A program made the translations under genes and the position numbers. Of a stretch of DNA of 38,023 nt, positions 17,676 to 30,700 are shown piece by piece (positions within the stretch are counted from its first letter, which is position 1; each line of letters begins with the position of its first letter). The DNA comes from an uncultured Chitinophagales bacterium (GTDB lineage Bacteria; Bacteroidota; Bacteroidia; Chitinophagales; UBA2359): positions 1-38,023 of the forward strand of contig CALBCY010000233.1 in assembly GCA_937927195.1 (NCBI GenBank), written 5' to 3'. The notes below the pieces were generated by a model, which saw nothing but the letters and a program-made list of their open reading frames with translations, did no database searches and had not been told where the DNA came from.

Positions 17676-18827
17676 CTACTTTTTTCTCAACTTCAATAAG
17701 TCGCCTTCTTTCAATAGATTCTTACCATCTCCAATGACCAACTCGTTGGCTGCCAATCCTTCGCTAACGAGAGATTCACCATTGTAAGAACGATCTGTTT
17801 TAATCATTTTTTTCTTTGCCCTCATACCTGTATCGGTTTCCTGCGCAATAAAAACATAATCTTCGGTTCCATCTCTCAAAATCACATTGGTAGGAATAAC
17901 CACAGCATCTTTTTTACCAAATTGTTTAATTTTAATCAAAGCCTGCATATTGGGTTTGAGCTTCCTATCAGAATTCGAAATTTTGGCTTCAATTTTAAAG
18001 GTTCTGTTTGCAGGATTGATCATCGTACCTATATTGGTTATTCTAGCTTCTCGCTCCATCTCCAAAGAAGTAAACTCCACTTCAATTTTATCTCCCTTTT
18101 TAATAACAGGAAGATAATTTTCAGCCACATCCGCAACAACTTGAACGTTCGATGTACTGATGATTGTCAAGATCGGCACTCCAGGAGAAGCCAACTCTCC
18201 TTGTTTTAAATTTACCCGTTCCACTACCCCACTTCCTGGAGCATAAACTTTTGTTTTGGCAACTTGAGCATTCAGTGATGCTATTTTTTTCTCCAAAGCC
18301 TCCACATTATTCCTAGCAGTTATAAATTCGATTTCAGAACCAATATTTTGCTTCCAAAGCCTTTCACGTCGCTCAAACAAATCTTTGGCCAATTTCAATT
18401 GAACATCTATTTCATCCCTGCTTCGATCGAAATTATCTCCAGAAATAATAGCAACTAAAGCACCCTTTTGGATGTTATCTCCCTCTTTGTAATTCATGCT
18501 GATTATATTCCCCGGCATTTCGGAGGTAGCTGTATAATTTCCTTTGGTCTCAATGGTACCAAAAACTTCTACATACTCCTCGTAATTTTTCAACCTGGAA
18601 GAATCAACTTTAACATTGGTTTCCTTTTCCTTTTTCACGCTAGAAGGATCCAACTCCGCAATTTCCTTTTCAAGACCTTTGATTGCAGTTTGTAATTCCT
18701 TTTGCGCTTCCTTCTTGGCTTTTAATTCCTTTCTTTTCCCCTCTAGGTTGTCCTCAAACTCAGCTCCACCACATGAGCAAAAGATCAAAACAATACAAAC
18801 CATAAATAAAGATGATAATCCTTTCAT
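17676..18827 (-). CDS. RND efflux periplasmic adaptor (membrane fusion lipoprotein)
   Basis: This adaptor bridges the pump and the outer-membrane channel. The N-terminus is a lipoprotein signal (hydrophobic run ending IFCSCGG, Cys about 19). An unusual charged coiled coil of about 45 residues (KRKELKAKKEAQ onward) precedes the core. The core has the family order: beta-barrel/lipoyl half motif (GNIISMNYKEGDNIQKGALVAII), alpha-hairpin (about 135-185), second lipoyl half (VYAPGSGVVERVNLKQGELASPG), barrel and membrane-proximal domain. I chose the ATG at 18827 (MKGLSSLF); an in-frame ATG two codons earlier (18833) is equally possible. It lies 66 bases before the pump gene and 23 bases after the channel gene, so it belongs to the same operon. 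Confidence 0.94.
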   Translation of the reverse strand: MKGLSSLFMVCIVLIFCSCGGAEFEDNLEGKRKELKAKKEAQKELQTAIKGLEKEIAELDPSSVKKEKETNVKVDSSRLKNYEEYVEVFGTIETKGNYTATSEMPGNIISMNYKEGDNIQKGALVAIISGDNFDRSRDEIDVQLKLAKDLFERRERLWKQNIGSEIEFITARNNVEALEKKIASLNAQVAKTKVYAPGSGVVERVNLKQGELASPGVPILTIISTSNVQVVADVAENYLPVIKKGDKIEVEFTSLEMEREARITNIGTMINPANRTFKIEAKISNSDRKLKPNMQALIKIKQFGKKDAVVIPTNVILRDGTEDYVFIAQETDTGMRAKKKMIKTDRSYNGESLVSEGLAANELVIGDGKNLLKEGDLLKLRKK

Positions 18828-18850
18828 ATACATTCTTTAAAAAACATTCT

Positions 18851-20302
18851 TTAAAAATTCCCCAATGCTCTGTCCAAATTGTTCTTTTCAACCACCAAAC
18901 TGTAAAGTGCATTTATATACAAGGACTGTGTTTGAAACAATTCTCTTTCTGCAGTTGAAACTTCTAAGCTTGAACCCAAACCTTCTTTATACTTAATCAA
19001 GGCTGTACTGTATATTCTTTCAGCCAGTGAAATATTTTCTTGTTGGCTCTGAACTTGTGCCAAAGCATTTTTGTAATTTAATCTCGCTTGCTCCATTTCA
19101 ATATTGAAGGACTGCTTAAGCAATTCCTTTGATTGCTCGATCTGAACAGCTCTCAATTTCCTTTGTGCAATTTGTGCCTTGCGTTCACCACCTGCTAATA
19201 TTGGAACATTCAATTGGAATCCCACCAAAAAGGCCGGAGTCCAAAAATCACCTTTGAAAAGCGTTCTTAAACTGTCTTGTTGAAAGTTTTGCTGGTAAGT
19301 TCCAAATGCCGTCAAGTTTGGCAATCGTTGCCAACTGATATTTTTTATATCCAATTTATTGAGGTTTTCAGTTCGTTCAAGGACTCTGTATTCTGCTCTG
19401 TTTCTTGGATTAACCTTCAAGTCTTCAACCTTCATGGATTCAATGTCAGGTATAATTTCACTTAAACTATCAACCAATGAAATTTCATTCTCCTCTACAT
19501 AGCCCATTTGAAATTTCAAAGATTCCAAGCTTAGTTGATGACTTCTTTTTGTGTTTTCAATTTGTAAAGACAAATTCGAAAGAGATAGTCTTAGTCTATC
19601 AACATCCAATACCTCAACAAAACCATTTTCATACAATTGAGAGGTCTCGAATAAAATTTGCTCCAAGTTTTCTTTATTTTTTTCTAAAAGAGCAATTTGT
19701 TCTTTGACAATCAAGGCAGAAAAGTAAGCTTGTGTAATAGCAAATTTCAACTCATCCTCTGCTTGAACTTTTTCTTCATTGACCCTTTTCTTTAATTCCT
19801 TTGAAGCTTCTAACCCTACAAAGTAGGAACCATTAAAAATCATTTGTGTGGCTTCCAAACCTGCATTCAAGGTATGCTTGGTTCCAAAAGCGACTTCTTG
19901 TGGCTCACCAAATTGAGGCGCACCAGTCTGGGGATCAAGAACAGGGACTTGAATAAATTTTGTGCCTTGGCTGGTTTCAATTTGAACCAATTCTTGCAGT
20001 GGGTTAAAAGTTGCGGGTAAGATAGTCTTAGGGATGGTAATGTAATAATTGTACCTCAAACTTCCATTCAAAGATGGAAGCCCAATTGACCTAATCTCGT
20101 TTAATTGCTCATTCGCCACCTCAATCTCAGTATCTTTCAGCTTAATATTGATGCTGTTCTGCAAAGCATAATTTTGAGCTTCCTTTAAACTAAACTCGAC
20201 CACATCGTTTTCTTCCTGCGCTGACACTGATAAAACAGTGAACAAGAGCAACAAGAAACAAATCAATTTACTTTTTGTCTTGATTCTCTCTGACATCTTC
20301 AA
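18851..20302 (-). CDS. TolC-family outer membrane efflux protein
   Basis: This is the outer-membrane channel of the tripartite pump. A signal peptide (LICFLLLLFTVLSVSAQ, residues 13-29) leads into two outer-membrane-efflux repeats, with long amphipathic helices rich in Gln, Glu, Leu and Lys. The first repeat starts at FSLKEAQNYALQNSINIKL. The second includes ALIKYKEGLGSSLEVSTAERELFQTQ, a typical TolC-family segment. The 483-residue length is normal. The start (ATG at 20302, or the ATG at 20296) lies inside the tetR reading frame, an overlap of about 30 bases that implies co-transcription and translational coupling. Confidence 0.95.
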   Translation of the reverse strand: MKMSERIKTKSKLICFLLLLFTVLSVSAQEENDVVEFSLKEAQNYALQNSINIKLKDTEIEVANEQLNEIRSIGLPSLNGSLRYNYYITIPKTILPATFNPLQELVQIETSQGTKFIQVPVLDPQTGAPQFGEPQEVAFGTKHTLNAGLEATQMIFNGSYFVGLEASKELKKRVNEEKVQAEDELKFAITQAYFSALIVKEQIALLEKNKENLEQILFETSQLYENGFVEVLDVDRLRLSLSNLSLQIENTKRSHQLSLESLKFQMGYVEENEISLVDSLSEIIPDIESMKVEDLKVNPRNRAEYRVLERTENLNKLDIKNISWQRLPNLTAFGTYQQNFQQDSLRTLFKGDFWTPAFLVGFQLNVPILAGGERKAQIAQRKLRAVQIEQSKELLKQSFNIEMEQARLNYKNALAQVQSQQENISLAERIYSTALIKYKEGLGSSLEVSTAERELFQTQSLYINALYSLVVEKNNLDRALGNF

Positions 20303-20897
20303 TGATTTTATTAAAATGTACTATTCCTTTATCAGATGCTATTCCATGTACATGGTAATACAAAAACTCTATATACACCTCTGCTAGCTTATGCTTTTGA
20401 AAATGAGGGGAAGTATTTTCCGTCATCGATTTCATTTGCTCCACATAGAAACTAGTAACAATCTCTTTATTTAAGTTTTTTCTATACAAACCTTGCTCTA
20501 TTCCCGCTTCAATATTTTTAAATATGTAGTTGTATATAATCTCTTCTTGATGAACTTGTAAGGATTTCCAACAAGACTTATAGTACTTCTTTAAATCAAA
20601 CAATGCCGATGGATTGATCTTCCTCAAAAGATTACTATGAATTCTTGCAGCCACAACCAACTGATTCATAGCATCTAACTCACTGTTATTAAATATCTGA
20701 TGAACTTCCAACGAAGAAGCTTCCATATGTGCTGCAAAAGCCATATTCACTAAGTCCTCCTTATTTTCTACATATTGATATATTGTCTTCTTAGACATAC
20801 CCAATTCTCGGGCCAAGTCGTCCATGGAAACGCTTTTTATCCCATATTTAAAAAACAATTCCGACGAGGAAAGTAATATTTTTTGAATTTCTGTCAT
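20268..20897 (-). CDS. TetR/AcrR-family transcriptional regulator
   Basis: This is the predicted repressor of its own efflux operon. The N-terminal helix-turn-helix is clear: SMDDLARELGMSKKTIYQYV at residues 24-43, followed by NKEDLV. The C-terminal all-helical ligand domain (about 55-209) is variable, as in the family. Length is 209 residues. It is the first gene of the operon and overlaps the tolC-like gene. A palindrome upstream (20928-20955) is positioned at the operon promoter and is the likely operator. The ligand is unknown. Confidence 0.93.
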   Translation of the reverse strand: MTEIQKILLSSSELFFKYGIKSVSMDDLARELGMSKKTIYQYVENKEDLVNMAFAAHMEASSLEVHQIFNNSELDAMNQLVVAARIHSNLLRKINPSALFDLKKYYKSCWKSLQVHQEEIIYNYIFKNIEAGIEQGLYRKNLNKEIVTSFYVEQMKSMTENTSPHFQKHKLAEVYIEFLYYHVHGIASDKGIVHFNKIIEDVRENQDKK

Positions 20898-20904
20898 TCA
20901 GCTT

Positions 20905-20955
20905 CAAAGATACAATCAAAAAACCTTGGAAACTATTATTTTGTTCAAAGTTTCC
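20905..20955 (-). promoter_or_regulatory. Efflux operon promoter with candidate TetR operator
   Basis: On the minus strand, TATCTTTG (20905-20912) is a perfect -7 consensus ending eight bases before the tetR ATG, so the transcript is nearly leaderless. Sixteen bases upstream of the box begins an interrupted palindrome, GGAAACT (20928-20934) and AGTTTCC (20949-20955), with a 14-base spacer. It covers the -33 position. TetR-family repressors commonly bind such sites, and autorepression is inferred. Confidence 0.6.
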
Positions 20956-21066
20956 GTAGTTTTTAACATTTATTTCATCCACCAGAATTTGACTTTAAAC
21001 TCCTGTATCAAAAATTGAAAATATTTCTAGAGTATTATTCGATTACTTATTAATGATATCAATGAC

Positions 21067-21096
21067 GATTACATTGATGATTACATTGATGATTAC
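21067..21096. repeat. 12-bp tandem repeat, two and a half units
   Basis: GATTACATTGAT occurs twice head to tail, followed by the partial unit GATTAC. It lies in the divergent gap between the efflux operon and the giant surface gene. Function is unknown. Confidence 0.75.
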
Positions 21097-21647
21097 TTAA
21101 AACATGAAATTCTGTCCCGCCAACACACTCAAAGTAAAATGATGTTACTTTCCTTTTGAACATGTAAGACTTTCTATCACCACTCAAAAACAATTTTATT
21201 TTGAGCAAGTAAGAATTTTAATCCTGAAAGTTTACAAAACAAAGCCTGTAGAAAGCCTGCCATTTTTATCACATTTTTAGTGATTTCAACAAGATGTCCA
21301 TTTGAAGTAGTAAGAAATATTACAATTTCCAATTCCCAAAAGAATTTGAACAGGTAATAAACAGCTCCCAAATTCAACTAATACTCTAAAACTCAAATCA
21401 ATCAGAAATTGATAGATAAACTGAGCCAAAATCAGCATAAATCAAACACAAACCATTGATTTTCAATTTTTTAAAAATTACTCCATTTCAATACAAGTGA
21501 AGCCTAAACAATTGATCTTATTGGCTTAAAATACGACACAACAGCATTTTCTTACGTCCCTAGTAGCTCCAACCACTAAACTTTACCTTCAATTGACAAT
21601 GTAAGAATCATTTGCTATTGTACAATTACTAGGAGTAACTACTGGAC

Positions 21648-21655
21648 TAGATTTG
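21648..21655 (+). promoter_or_regulatory. Candidate -7 box of the giant CHU_C gene
   Basis: TAGATTTG matches TAnnTTTG and would give a leader of about 75 bases before the ATG at 21735. No convincing -33 TTG is seen at the right distance, so confidence is low. Confidence 0.3.
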
Positions 21656-21734
21656 ATGTCAGAACAGCGATATTAAAAAACCGCTATTGGAAGAAATATT
21701 AAAATTTGAAAAAATAATTTAATCCATATATAAA

Positions 21735-24700
21735 ATGAAAAATACAAATTTCTTTAACAAAATTCTGGCAGTCCTGCTGACCTTCTGTGCGACGGTTTCG
21801 ACCTTCGCTCAGTGTGGTTCTGGACAAGACATCTTCCCCCCAGTGTTCAATGAGTCTCTTTTCTCTTTGGACATTTATGAAGATTGTGCCGACCATGTTG
21901 TAATTGTAGAACCTACAATTACTGACAATTGTGATCCAGCTCCAACTATGACAGTTGCAGCAAATGATACTGTTTTAGGCCCTTGCCCTAATAGTTATGT
22001 CAACAGCATAACTTATAGAGCAGATGACTTTAACGGCAATTTCTCTTTATTCAACATTACAGTTCATGTTATGGACCTCGATCCGCCTCTTTTCGATCAG
22101 GCTGCCAACGAGCTCAACCAAACTGTAAGCTGTGAATCTGAGTTAAACATTGTTCCTCCAACTGCAACAGATAATTGCGGAATGAAGGAAATCACCGTTT
22201 TTTCAGACAATGTTATTGCTAGTGAAACTTGCGCATTTAATTACACAAGAACCATCACTTATCGTGCTTTGGACCTTTGTAATAATTTTGCATTTTTTAC
22301 CGCTTCGTATACAGTCAATGATGAAACACCTCCAGTTTTCAACCAAGAAGCTGGAGCACTCAATCAAACTGCTAGCTGTGGTGCTGAATTAACTGAAATT
22401 GTCCCACCAACTGCCAGTGACAACTGTGGAACAGTCAACGTTTCAGTTCTTGCCGATGAATTGATGCCTGGAGCTTGTTCAACAAATTTCGAAAGAATCA
22501 TCACTTACATTGCGGAAGATCCTTGCGGAAATGCTTCTTACTATACCGTTAATATTTTGGTTCAAGATGACATTGCACCAGTGATCAGTTCAGTACCTGG
22601 AAGCTTAAACGGCAACTTTGATTGTTCAGATATGACAGAATTCATTCCACCAGTTCCAGAAGCCAACGACAATTGTGGAGAAGCATCGGTCAATTTGATA
22701 AACCAAGAAAGCACCACTGGAGATTGTGTCGGAACAACCATCACCACTTATACTTATCAAGCAGTTGATGCTTGCGGCAATACAAGTCAACCTTTTGATG
22801 TAGTCATTTCTATTGGCGATGAAACTGGTCCAGTTTGGACAAGTACAACTGGAGCTTTAAACAATGAATTTAGCTGCAACGAAACAACTGGAATTGAAAT
22901 CCCTGTTCCTCAGGCAACTGACAATTGCAGTGATCTTGCTGTTGAATTAATTTCTTCAAATACAATAGATGGTTCATGCGCTGGATCATACCAACAAACA
23001 TATACTTATCAGGCTACTGATGCTTGCGGAAATACATCCGCAACTAATTATACAGTTACCTTATCATTTACTGACTCAACTCCCCCGTCGTTTAATGAAA
23101 CTGACGGAGCTTTGGATATCACCATCGCTTGTAATGAAGTAACCGGATTTACACCTCCAGTTCCAACAGCAACAGACAATTGTAGTGAAGTTTCGATTTC
23201 ACTCATTGCAGATGAAATTTTACCAGGCACCATAAGCTGTTCCGCCTATTATGAAAGAACGCTTACTTATCAGGCTTCTGATGCTTGTGGTAATGAAGGA
23301 GGCACTTATGACGTTCGCATAAGCGTCATTGACAATGTGCCTCCTTCTATTTCTGGAAACTTTGATGAAATTGTATACGCAGGCTGTGGAACAACTCCTG
23401 ATGTTCCAACAGTATTCGTTTCTGACAATTGCGATTCAAATGTTCAATTTGAATATGCAGCAGATACAACCGCTGGAACTTGTGCAGGTGGATATATCAT
23501 CACAAGAACTTGGACAGCAAGCGATGCTTGTGGCAATGATGCCATTAAAACACAGGTTATAAATGTAGAAGACAATTTAAAGCCAGTTGTGACATCAGTA
23601 CCGCCTAGCTCTACCACATATTGTGCTTTTATTCCTGAAGCAGGTGAAATCCAAGTTACTGACAATTGCGATACCGAACTTGACATTCAAATGAATGAAA
23701 CAACTCAAGAAGGAAACTGTCCCAACAACTATTTGTTGAGAAGAGTTTGGACAATCACCGATGATTGTAACAATGAAGCCATTTCAGTTCAAGAGGTTTC
23801 AGTCATCGATACTGTTGGACCTGTATTTCAAAACTTCCCGGGTGATGTTCAGTTAAGTTGCAATCTTGTTCCTGAAATTCCCAATCTAACCGCTACCGAT
23901 GTTTGTGGTGGAGAGATTACTTATGGTTCTTCAGAAGTATACAACTATGAAAATTGTCCATATACTTTAACTCGTACTTTTACGGCTACAGATGTTTGTC
24001 AAAACACAACAACTAGAACACAAACCATAACATTAATCGATGAGGAACAACCAACATTCGCAAATGTACCAATAAGCGTTTCTGTAGGATGTGGTGAAAT
24101 TCCATTACAAGGACAACCACAAATCACAGATAATTGTGACACAGACATTATGGTTTCTTTTGATGAAGTTATCGGAGAAGGTTGCCCTTATACAATTGTT
24201 AGAACATGGACGGCAACAGATGATTGCGGAAACAGCAAATCTGCCAGCCAAACCATTACAGTAGAAGACAACAGTCCTCCACAAATTCAGAATGTTCCAG
24301 AAAGCATGACACTTACCTGTAGTGAAATTCCTGATGCTCCAGTTTTGATTGCATTAGACAATTGTTCAGGTGAAATTGAAACTCAATTCTCTGAAACTAC
24401 TGAAGGAGAAGGCTGTGATTATACAATAATAAGAACATGGACAGCGACGGACCTTTGTGACAATCCTGCTTCTGCTACTCAAACCATTACAGTGTCTGAT
24501 GATACAGATCCTGAATTGCTTGGATTACCAGTTGTACAATTAAGCCTTTCATGCGACCAAGAAATTCCAGCTCCAGCTACTGTAACTGCAATTGACAATT
24601 GTGATCCTGCAGTAGATGTGGTTTATACAACTTCTTCAATCAATTTGGGATGCGCTAATTCACAAACCATTTTCAGAAACTGGTTTGCTACAGATGCCTG

Positions 24701-27700
24701 TGGTAATTTCTCTAATTTCACGCAAAGCATTACAGTTCAAGATGAATCTGCTCCAGAATTTAATGAAATGGCAGGAGCATTGGATGTCATCATCTGCTCA
24801 GGAGAATTAGAAACAGTTCCTCAACCTGGAGTACAAGACAATTGCACTGCTTTTGAAGACATCTCCCTTACTTTCACAGATCAGATCAACAATACAACTT
24901 GTGAAAGCGAACAATTGATTACAAGAACTTATACAGCGACTGACATTTGTGACAATTCTAGTACTTATGTTCAAAATATTCATGTCTATGGTGGAATAAA
25001 TGCAATGATCACTGGTTCGGAAAGTTCTTGCGCAGTTAGCATTTCAGGCTATTGCACTGACTACACTTTAAGTTGGACTGATAACTTCGGAAATTCTGGA
25101 AATGGAAGCACATATACTCCCGATGTTGACACAGAAGGAACGGTTGTATTTTCATTGTACAATTCAAATGCTCCTGATGGATGCAATGCTGCTTCTTTCG
25201 AGGCTCCATTCAATTGCGTAAATACTTGTCCACAAATCATTTCAGTAAACCCAACTTCAACACATGTGTGTTCTGGAATGCCTTTTGGATTAAATGCTGA
25301 AATCATCAATGCAGATGGTGGATCATTGAACTGGTATTATGCTGACGGAACTGCAATAGCTGATCCGACAAATGTTGTTTTGACAAATGCAACATGCGAA
25401 ACAATCACTCAAACATTTTATGCAGAATATATTTCATCAGATTCAAATTGTGGATCAATCACTTTAAACTCTGCTGCAATTAATGTTTATCCTGAAATTA
25501 ATTTCACAGTAGATACAGATGGTTGCGAAATTCACTTACTCGGCATTTGCCCTGGTTTTAGTGTAACCTGGACTGATGGATTTAACAAGGAAGGAAATGG
25601 AGCACATTTCATTCCTGATCCAGGAAGCGCTGGTTCTGTAGTTTTCACCATTTACAACTTGGAAGCTTCACAAGCTCCATTACAGTGTCAAATATTAAAC
25701 ACAACCCAAGACTACGATTGTGGTCCTTGTCCATCTTTATCAGCGGTTGATGTTTCTTCTACTGAAATTTGTTCTAGTACTACCATCGACTTAAACGTAA
25801 ACGTAATAGACGGAGACGGCGGATCAGTGGTTTGGTATGACAACAATGACAATCCAATTCCAAATCCAACGGGCATTTACCTAACTACCGATAATTGTGC
25901 TGGAGAAACATTTGGCTTCTATGCTGTTTATACTCCACTCAATTCTGATTGTGAAAACATTGTTACTGACATAGCATTGGTAACCGTATATCCAGAAATT
26001 AACGCAACAATCGTTAACGACGGATGTACGGTAGCCTTAAACAACCTAAGCCTTTGCAGCAATGCATTTGAAATTAACTGGGTTGATAGTTATGGCAATA
26101 CAGGTTCTGGTCCGGTTTATCCGGCTCAAAGCGGTACCACCGGAAGCATTACATTTACAGTAACCAATACTGATACAAATACACCTGCACCTTGTGCAAC
26201 GGCTTTGTTCATTGCAAGTTTCGATTGTGGCGGTTGTCCACAAATCACATTGGATCCTAACAATCCAACAGATGTTTGTTACGGAAGTCCTGTAACAGTT
26301 ACAGCAAATGTTGATATTCAAGATGGAAACAATATTCAGTTCTTCCATGAATCTGGATTGCCTTTGTCTGAAATCACTTTAGAAGACATCAATTACAATA
26401 ATTGCACTGGTGCGATTCTTGGCTATTATGCTTCTTACCAATCTACCAACACTGCTTGTCCTTTGGTTCAAACTGAAGTGGCTTATGTAAATATTTATCC
26501 TGAAATAGTAGGAACACTAACCTCAAATGGTTGTGAAGTAAATCTTTCAGATTACTGTGAAGATTTCAACGTAAGCTGGGAAGACAATTCTGGTAACACA
26601 GGAACAGGTTCTTATACTGCTAGCAATGGAATGGCCGGAACGGTAACTTACACAATTGAAAATCCAAACGGTTATGAAACTTGTACTTCTGCTACTGTTA
26701 CTGGTTCTTTCGATTGCAGTGCATCTTGCCCTGAAATTTCAAATCCTACTTGCAGTCCACCTGTTGTTTGTGAAGGTCAGCCTTTTAATCTTGGTGTATT
26801 GATTAGCAATCTTGATGGCGGTACACTTCAATGGTTCGACCAAAACGGAAATCCGATTATCAACACAAGTGACATCGTTTTAAACAATATTGAATGTGCT
26901 AGCGAATCTTTCGGTTATTATGCAACTTATACACCAGACAATGCTTCTTGTGCATCGGTTACTTCTGAAATGGCATATGTTACAGTTCACCCAGAAATTA
27001 CGGCTACTGTATCAGGTGCTGGATGTAACATCTCATTGGATCAAAACTGTCCTAACTTTGAGGTAACCTGGTATGACAATTTTGGAAACAGTGGAACTGG
27101 AAATACATATGTTGCCACATCTGGTACCAACGGAAATGTTAGTTTCACAGTTAGCAATCCTGCTGAAGGAGTACCTGCTGCTTGTCAGTCAATTACTTCT
27201 CAACCAGTTCCGTTCAACTGTGAAAACTGTCCAAACATTTACAGTCCAACTTGTAATCCTCCTGTCGTTTGTGAAGGACAAACATTTGGTCTGAGCGTTC
27301 TTGTTTCTAACTTGGATGGCGGAAGCATTCAATGGTATGACGAAAATGACAATGCTATCAACTCAACAGATGACTTGACGATTAACGTAGATGATTGCGA
27401 AGGCGGTCAATATGGTTACTATGCAGTTTATACGCCAGCCAATAGTGACTGTGCGACTGTCAGTACTGAAATGGCTTATGTAACCGTATTCCCATCTATA
27501 ACGGCTGATGTTGTAAACAATGCATGTGAAATTAGCCTAGAAAACTATTGCCCTTCTTTCCAGATTAGCTGGTCAGATTCTGATGGCAATGTTGGAGTTG
27601 GTTCAGATTACACTGCAATGGGTCCTGGAAATGGAAATGTTACTTTTACAATTTTCAACTCTGCGAGCAATGCGCCTGCAGAATGTCAAACTGCCATTAT

Positions 27701-30700
27701 CTCAGAGCCGTACAATTGTGTTGCTTGTCCTGAAATATTTAACCCAGCTTGTTCACCAGCTGTTATCTGCCAAGGAGAATCTTTCAACTTAACAGTTGGA
27801 TTAAACAATCTTGATGGTGGTGTTTTAAACTGGTATGATCAAGAAGGCAATCTGATTGCAAATGCAAATGACATCATTTTGGATCTTGATCCATGCAGTG
27901 GTGGACAGTTTGGATATTACGCAGAATATGTTCCTACTAATGCTACTTGTCCAACTGTTACAACTGACTTGGCTTATGTTACTGTTTATCCTGAAATCAC
28001 AGGAACAGTTACTGGCGAAGGATGTAACCTAAGCTTGACCAATTACTGTCAAGGTTATGATATAGCATGGGAAGACAACAATGGCAATGCAGGAACTGGA
28101 ATCAACTATGTAGGAACTCCTGGAACAGAAGGAACAGTAACTTATACTATTTCTCATCCAGATCCTACTGCTCCAGCTGCCTGTCAGTCTTTAGATATTT
28201 CAGCACCTTATGCTTGTGCTGCTTGTCCTGAAATATTCAATGTTGAATGCAGCCCATCTGTTATTTGCAGTGGAGAAACTTTCAACCTAATTGTAGGACT
28301 AAACAATACAGACGGTGGAACTTTAAATTGGTATGATGAAAATGACAACATCATCACATCGACCAATGATATACTTATGAATGTTGATCAATGCACTGGT
28401 GGTCAGTTTGGCTACTATGTAAGTTACACACCTGCCAATGCAACTTGTCCTACAGTGACTAGTGAAATGGCTTATGTTACTATTTATCCTGAAATTGCTG
28501 CTCAGATTGTTTCTGACGGTTGCAATGTTTCATTGGCCAATTACTGTTCAGATTTCCAATTGACTTGGGAAGATGGCAATGGAAACGCAGGAACAGGAGA
28601 TACTTATTCAGCTGTTAATGGAGAAAGCGGAACACTTACTTTCACTTTGACCAATCCAGCTACAAATATTCCAACAGGATGCAGTAGTGCTTCTTTCGAA
28701 GCTCCTTATGCTTGTTTGGATTGTCCACAAATATTTAATCCTACTTGTAATCCTCCTGTTATTTGTGATGGAGAATCTTTCAGTTTGGTTGTTGGATTTA
28801 CCAACCTTGATGGTGGTACTTTACAATGGTACGATCAAGACGGAAATCCTGTCAACAATACAATGGACATCATCCCAACAGTAAATGCTTGTGAAGGTGG
28901 AACCTTCGGATACTATGTAGAATATACACCTAACAATTCAAGTTGTGCAACGGTTTCGACCGAAATCACCTACGTTACGGTATATCCTCAAATCGATGCA
29001 AATGTTGTTAGCAATGGCTGCTCAGTAAACTTAGAAGACTACTGCAGTGACTTTGTTTTAAGCTGGATCGATGACAACGGAAACACTGGAATTGGCAATA
29101 ACTACACTGGTAGCAATGGTTCTGGAACAGTAAGCTTTACGCTTTCTAATCCAGGTGCTGCAGGAAACTGTTTAAGTGAAACATTCAATGGTGTTTACAA
29201 TTGTGGTGAAATGACTTGTCCATCATTGGCAAACCCAGTTTCAAGTTCTTACCATGTTTGTTCTGCTAGTACAATCTCTCTTGGAGTAGATGTTATCGAT
29301 CCAGATGGTGGAAGCCTTCAATGGTTTGACAGCATGGGCAATGAAATTTCAGATCCCAACAACATGGTCTTGACCAATACAAGTTGTGAAAATCTATTGT
29401 TAGGCTTCTACGCTGTTTATACTTCTGTCAATTCAGAATGTCCAACAATCAATTCTAACTTAATTGAAGTGACGGTTTATCCTGAAATCAATTACAGTTA
29501 TGAAACAGATGGTTGTACCATTACTTTGGCTGATTACTGTGAAAACTTCTGGGTAAGTTGGATAAGCAGTACAGGGAAACCTGGAGACGGTCCATATTTT
29601 GATGGAGATCCAGGAGAAACTGGATTGGTAGAATACACAATCTACAACCCATCTGGTGGAAGCGCTCCAATTCAATGTCAATTGGCAACAGTTTCTATTG
29701 ACTTCTCTTGTGGCGATTGCCCAGGATTAATCAATCCTTCAGCAAGTTCAAACTACATTTGCGAAGGCAGCCCAGTTGCCCTTGACGTGACGATTACAAA
29801 TGGAGATGGCGGAACCCTACAGTGGTTCACCAACGACAATGTTCCAGTTGCTGATCCAGCAAATATTGTTCTGGAAACAGAATCTTGCGGGGATGAAATA
29901 TTTGGATACTACGCTGTTTACACACCTGCAACTCCAGGATGTGCGGCCATTACAACTGAATCAATAAGCATTCATGTTTTCCCGAATATTGAGGCTGAAA
30001 TCATAGTGAACGAATGTGATGTATTCTTAACAACACCATTCATTTGTGATACTTATGAAATAGAATACCAAGTTCTAAATGGTTCATCTGGAACTGGATT
30101 CTCATATACCGCAGCTGATGGAAGTGTTGGTTCAATTACCTTTACAGTTACCAACTTGATTCCAGGAGCTCCAACTGAATGTTTACAAGCTACTTTCTCT
30201 ACTGAATTTGATTGCGGAAAAGAATTAAATTGTCCGTTACTGGATGATGTTACAGTTAGTCAAGATCAACTTTGCAATGGCGAAAGCTTCACGCTTTCTA
30301 CTGTAGTTGTTGAAGGAGATGGTGGTACATTAACTTGGTATGATTTGGATGGCAACATCGTTGATCCTACTTCAGTAACAGCAGCAAATACAACTTGTAC
30401 AGCTGTTGAAATTGGATACTATCCTGAATACCAACCTGCGGATACTGAATGTCCAATATACAGTGGAGACATTGTTTATGTAACGGTTCATCCAAGCATC
30501 GCAGGAACACTAACAGAATCAGAATGTGCAGTTTCAGTATTGGATATTTGTGACAACTTCAATGTTTCATGGGTAAACAGTCTTGGTCAATCAGGAACTG
30601 GAAACACCTATCAGGCAGCTACAGGGACAAATGGTTCAGTAACATTTACTGTTACAAACCCAACTGCTCCTGCAGCTTGTAACAACATGAATTTTGTTGG

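Larger units (their letters stand above)
20956..21734. other. Long divergent intergenic region
   Basis: No gene is supported. A 66-codon frame on the minus strand (21177-21377) has no family resemblance. The region holds a 12-bp direct repeat (21067-21096), a 7-bp stem CTCAAAA/TTTTGAG (21183-21205) and a candidate -7 box for the downstream giant gene (21648-21655). GTAAGA recurs several times, without clear spacing. Confidence 0.45.

Noticed and set aside
21183..21205. Terminator or operator in the divergent gap
   Set aside because: The 7-bp AT-rich stem is weak and no gene ends nearby, so it is likely chance in AT-rich DNA.
21177..21377. 66-codon minus-strand frame in the long intergenic gap
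   Set aside because: It is hydrophobic and AT-driven, with no domain and no supporting promoter.
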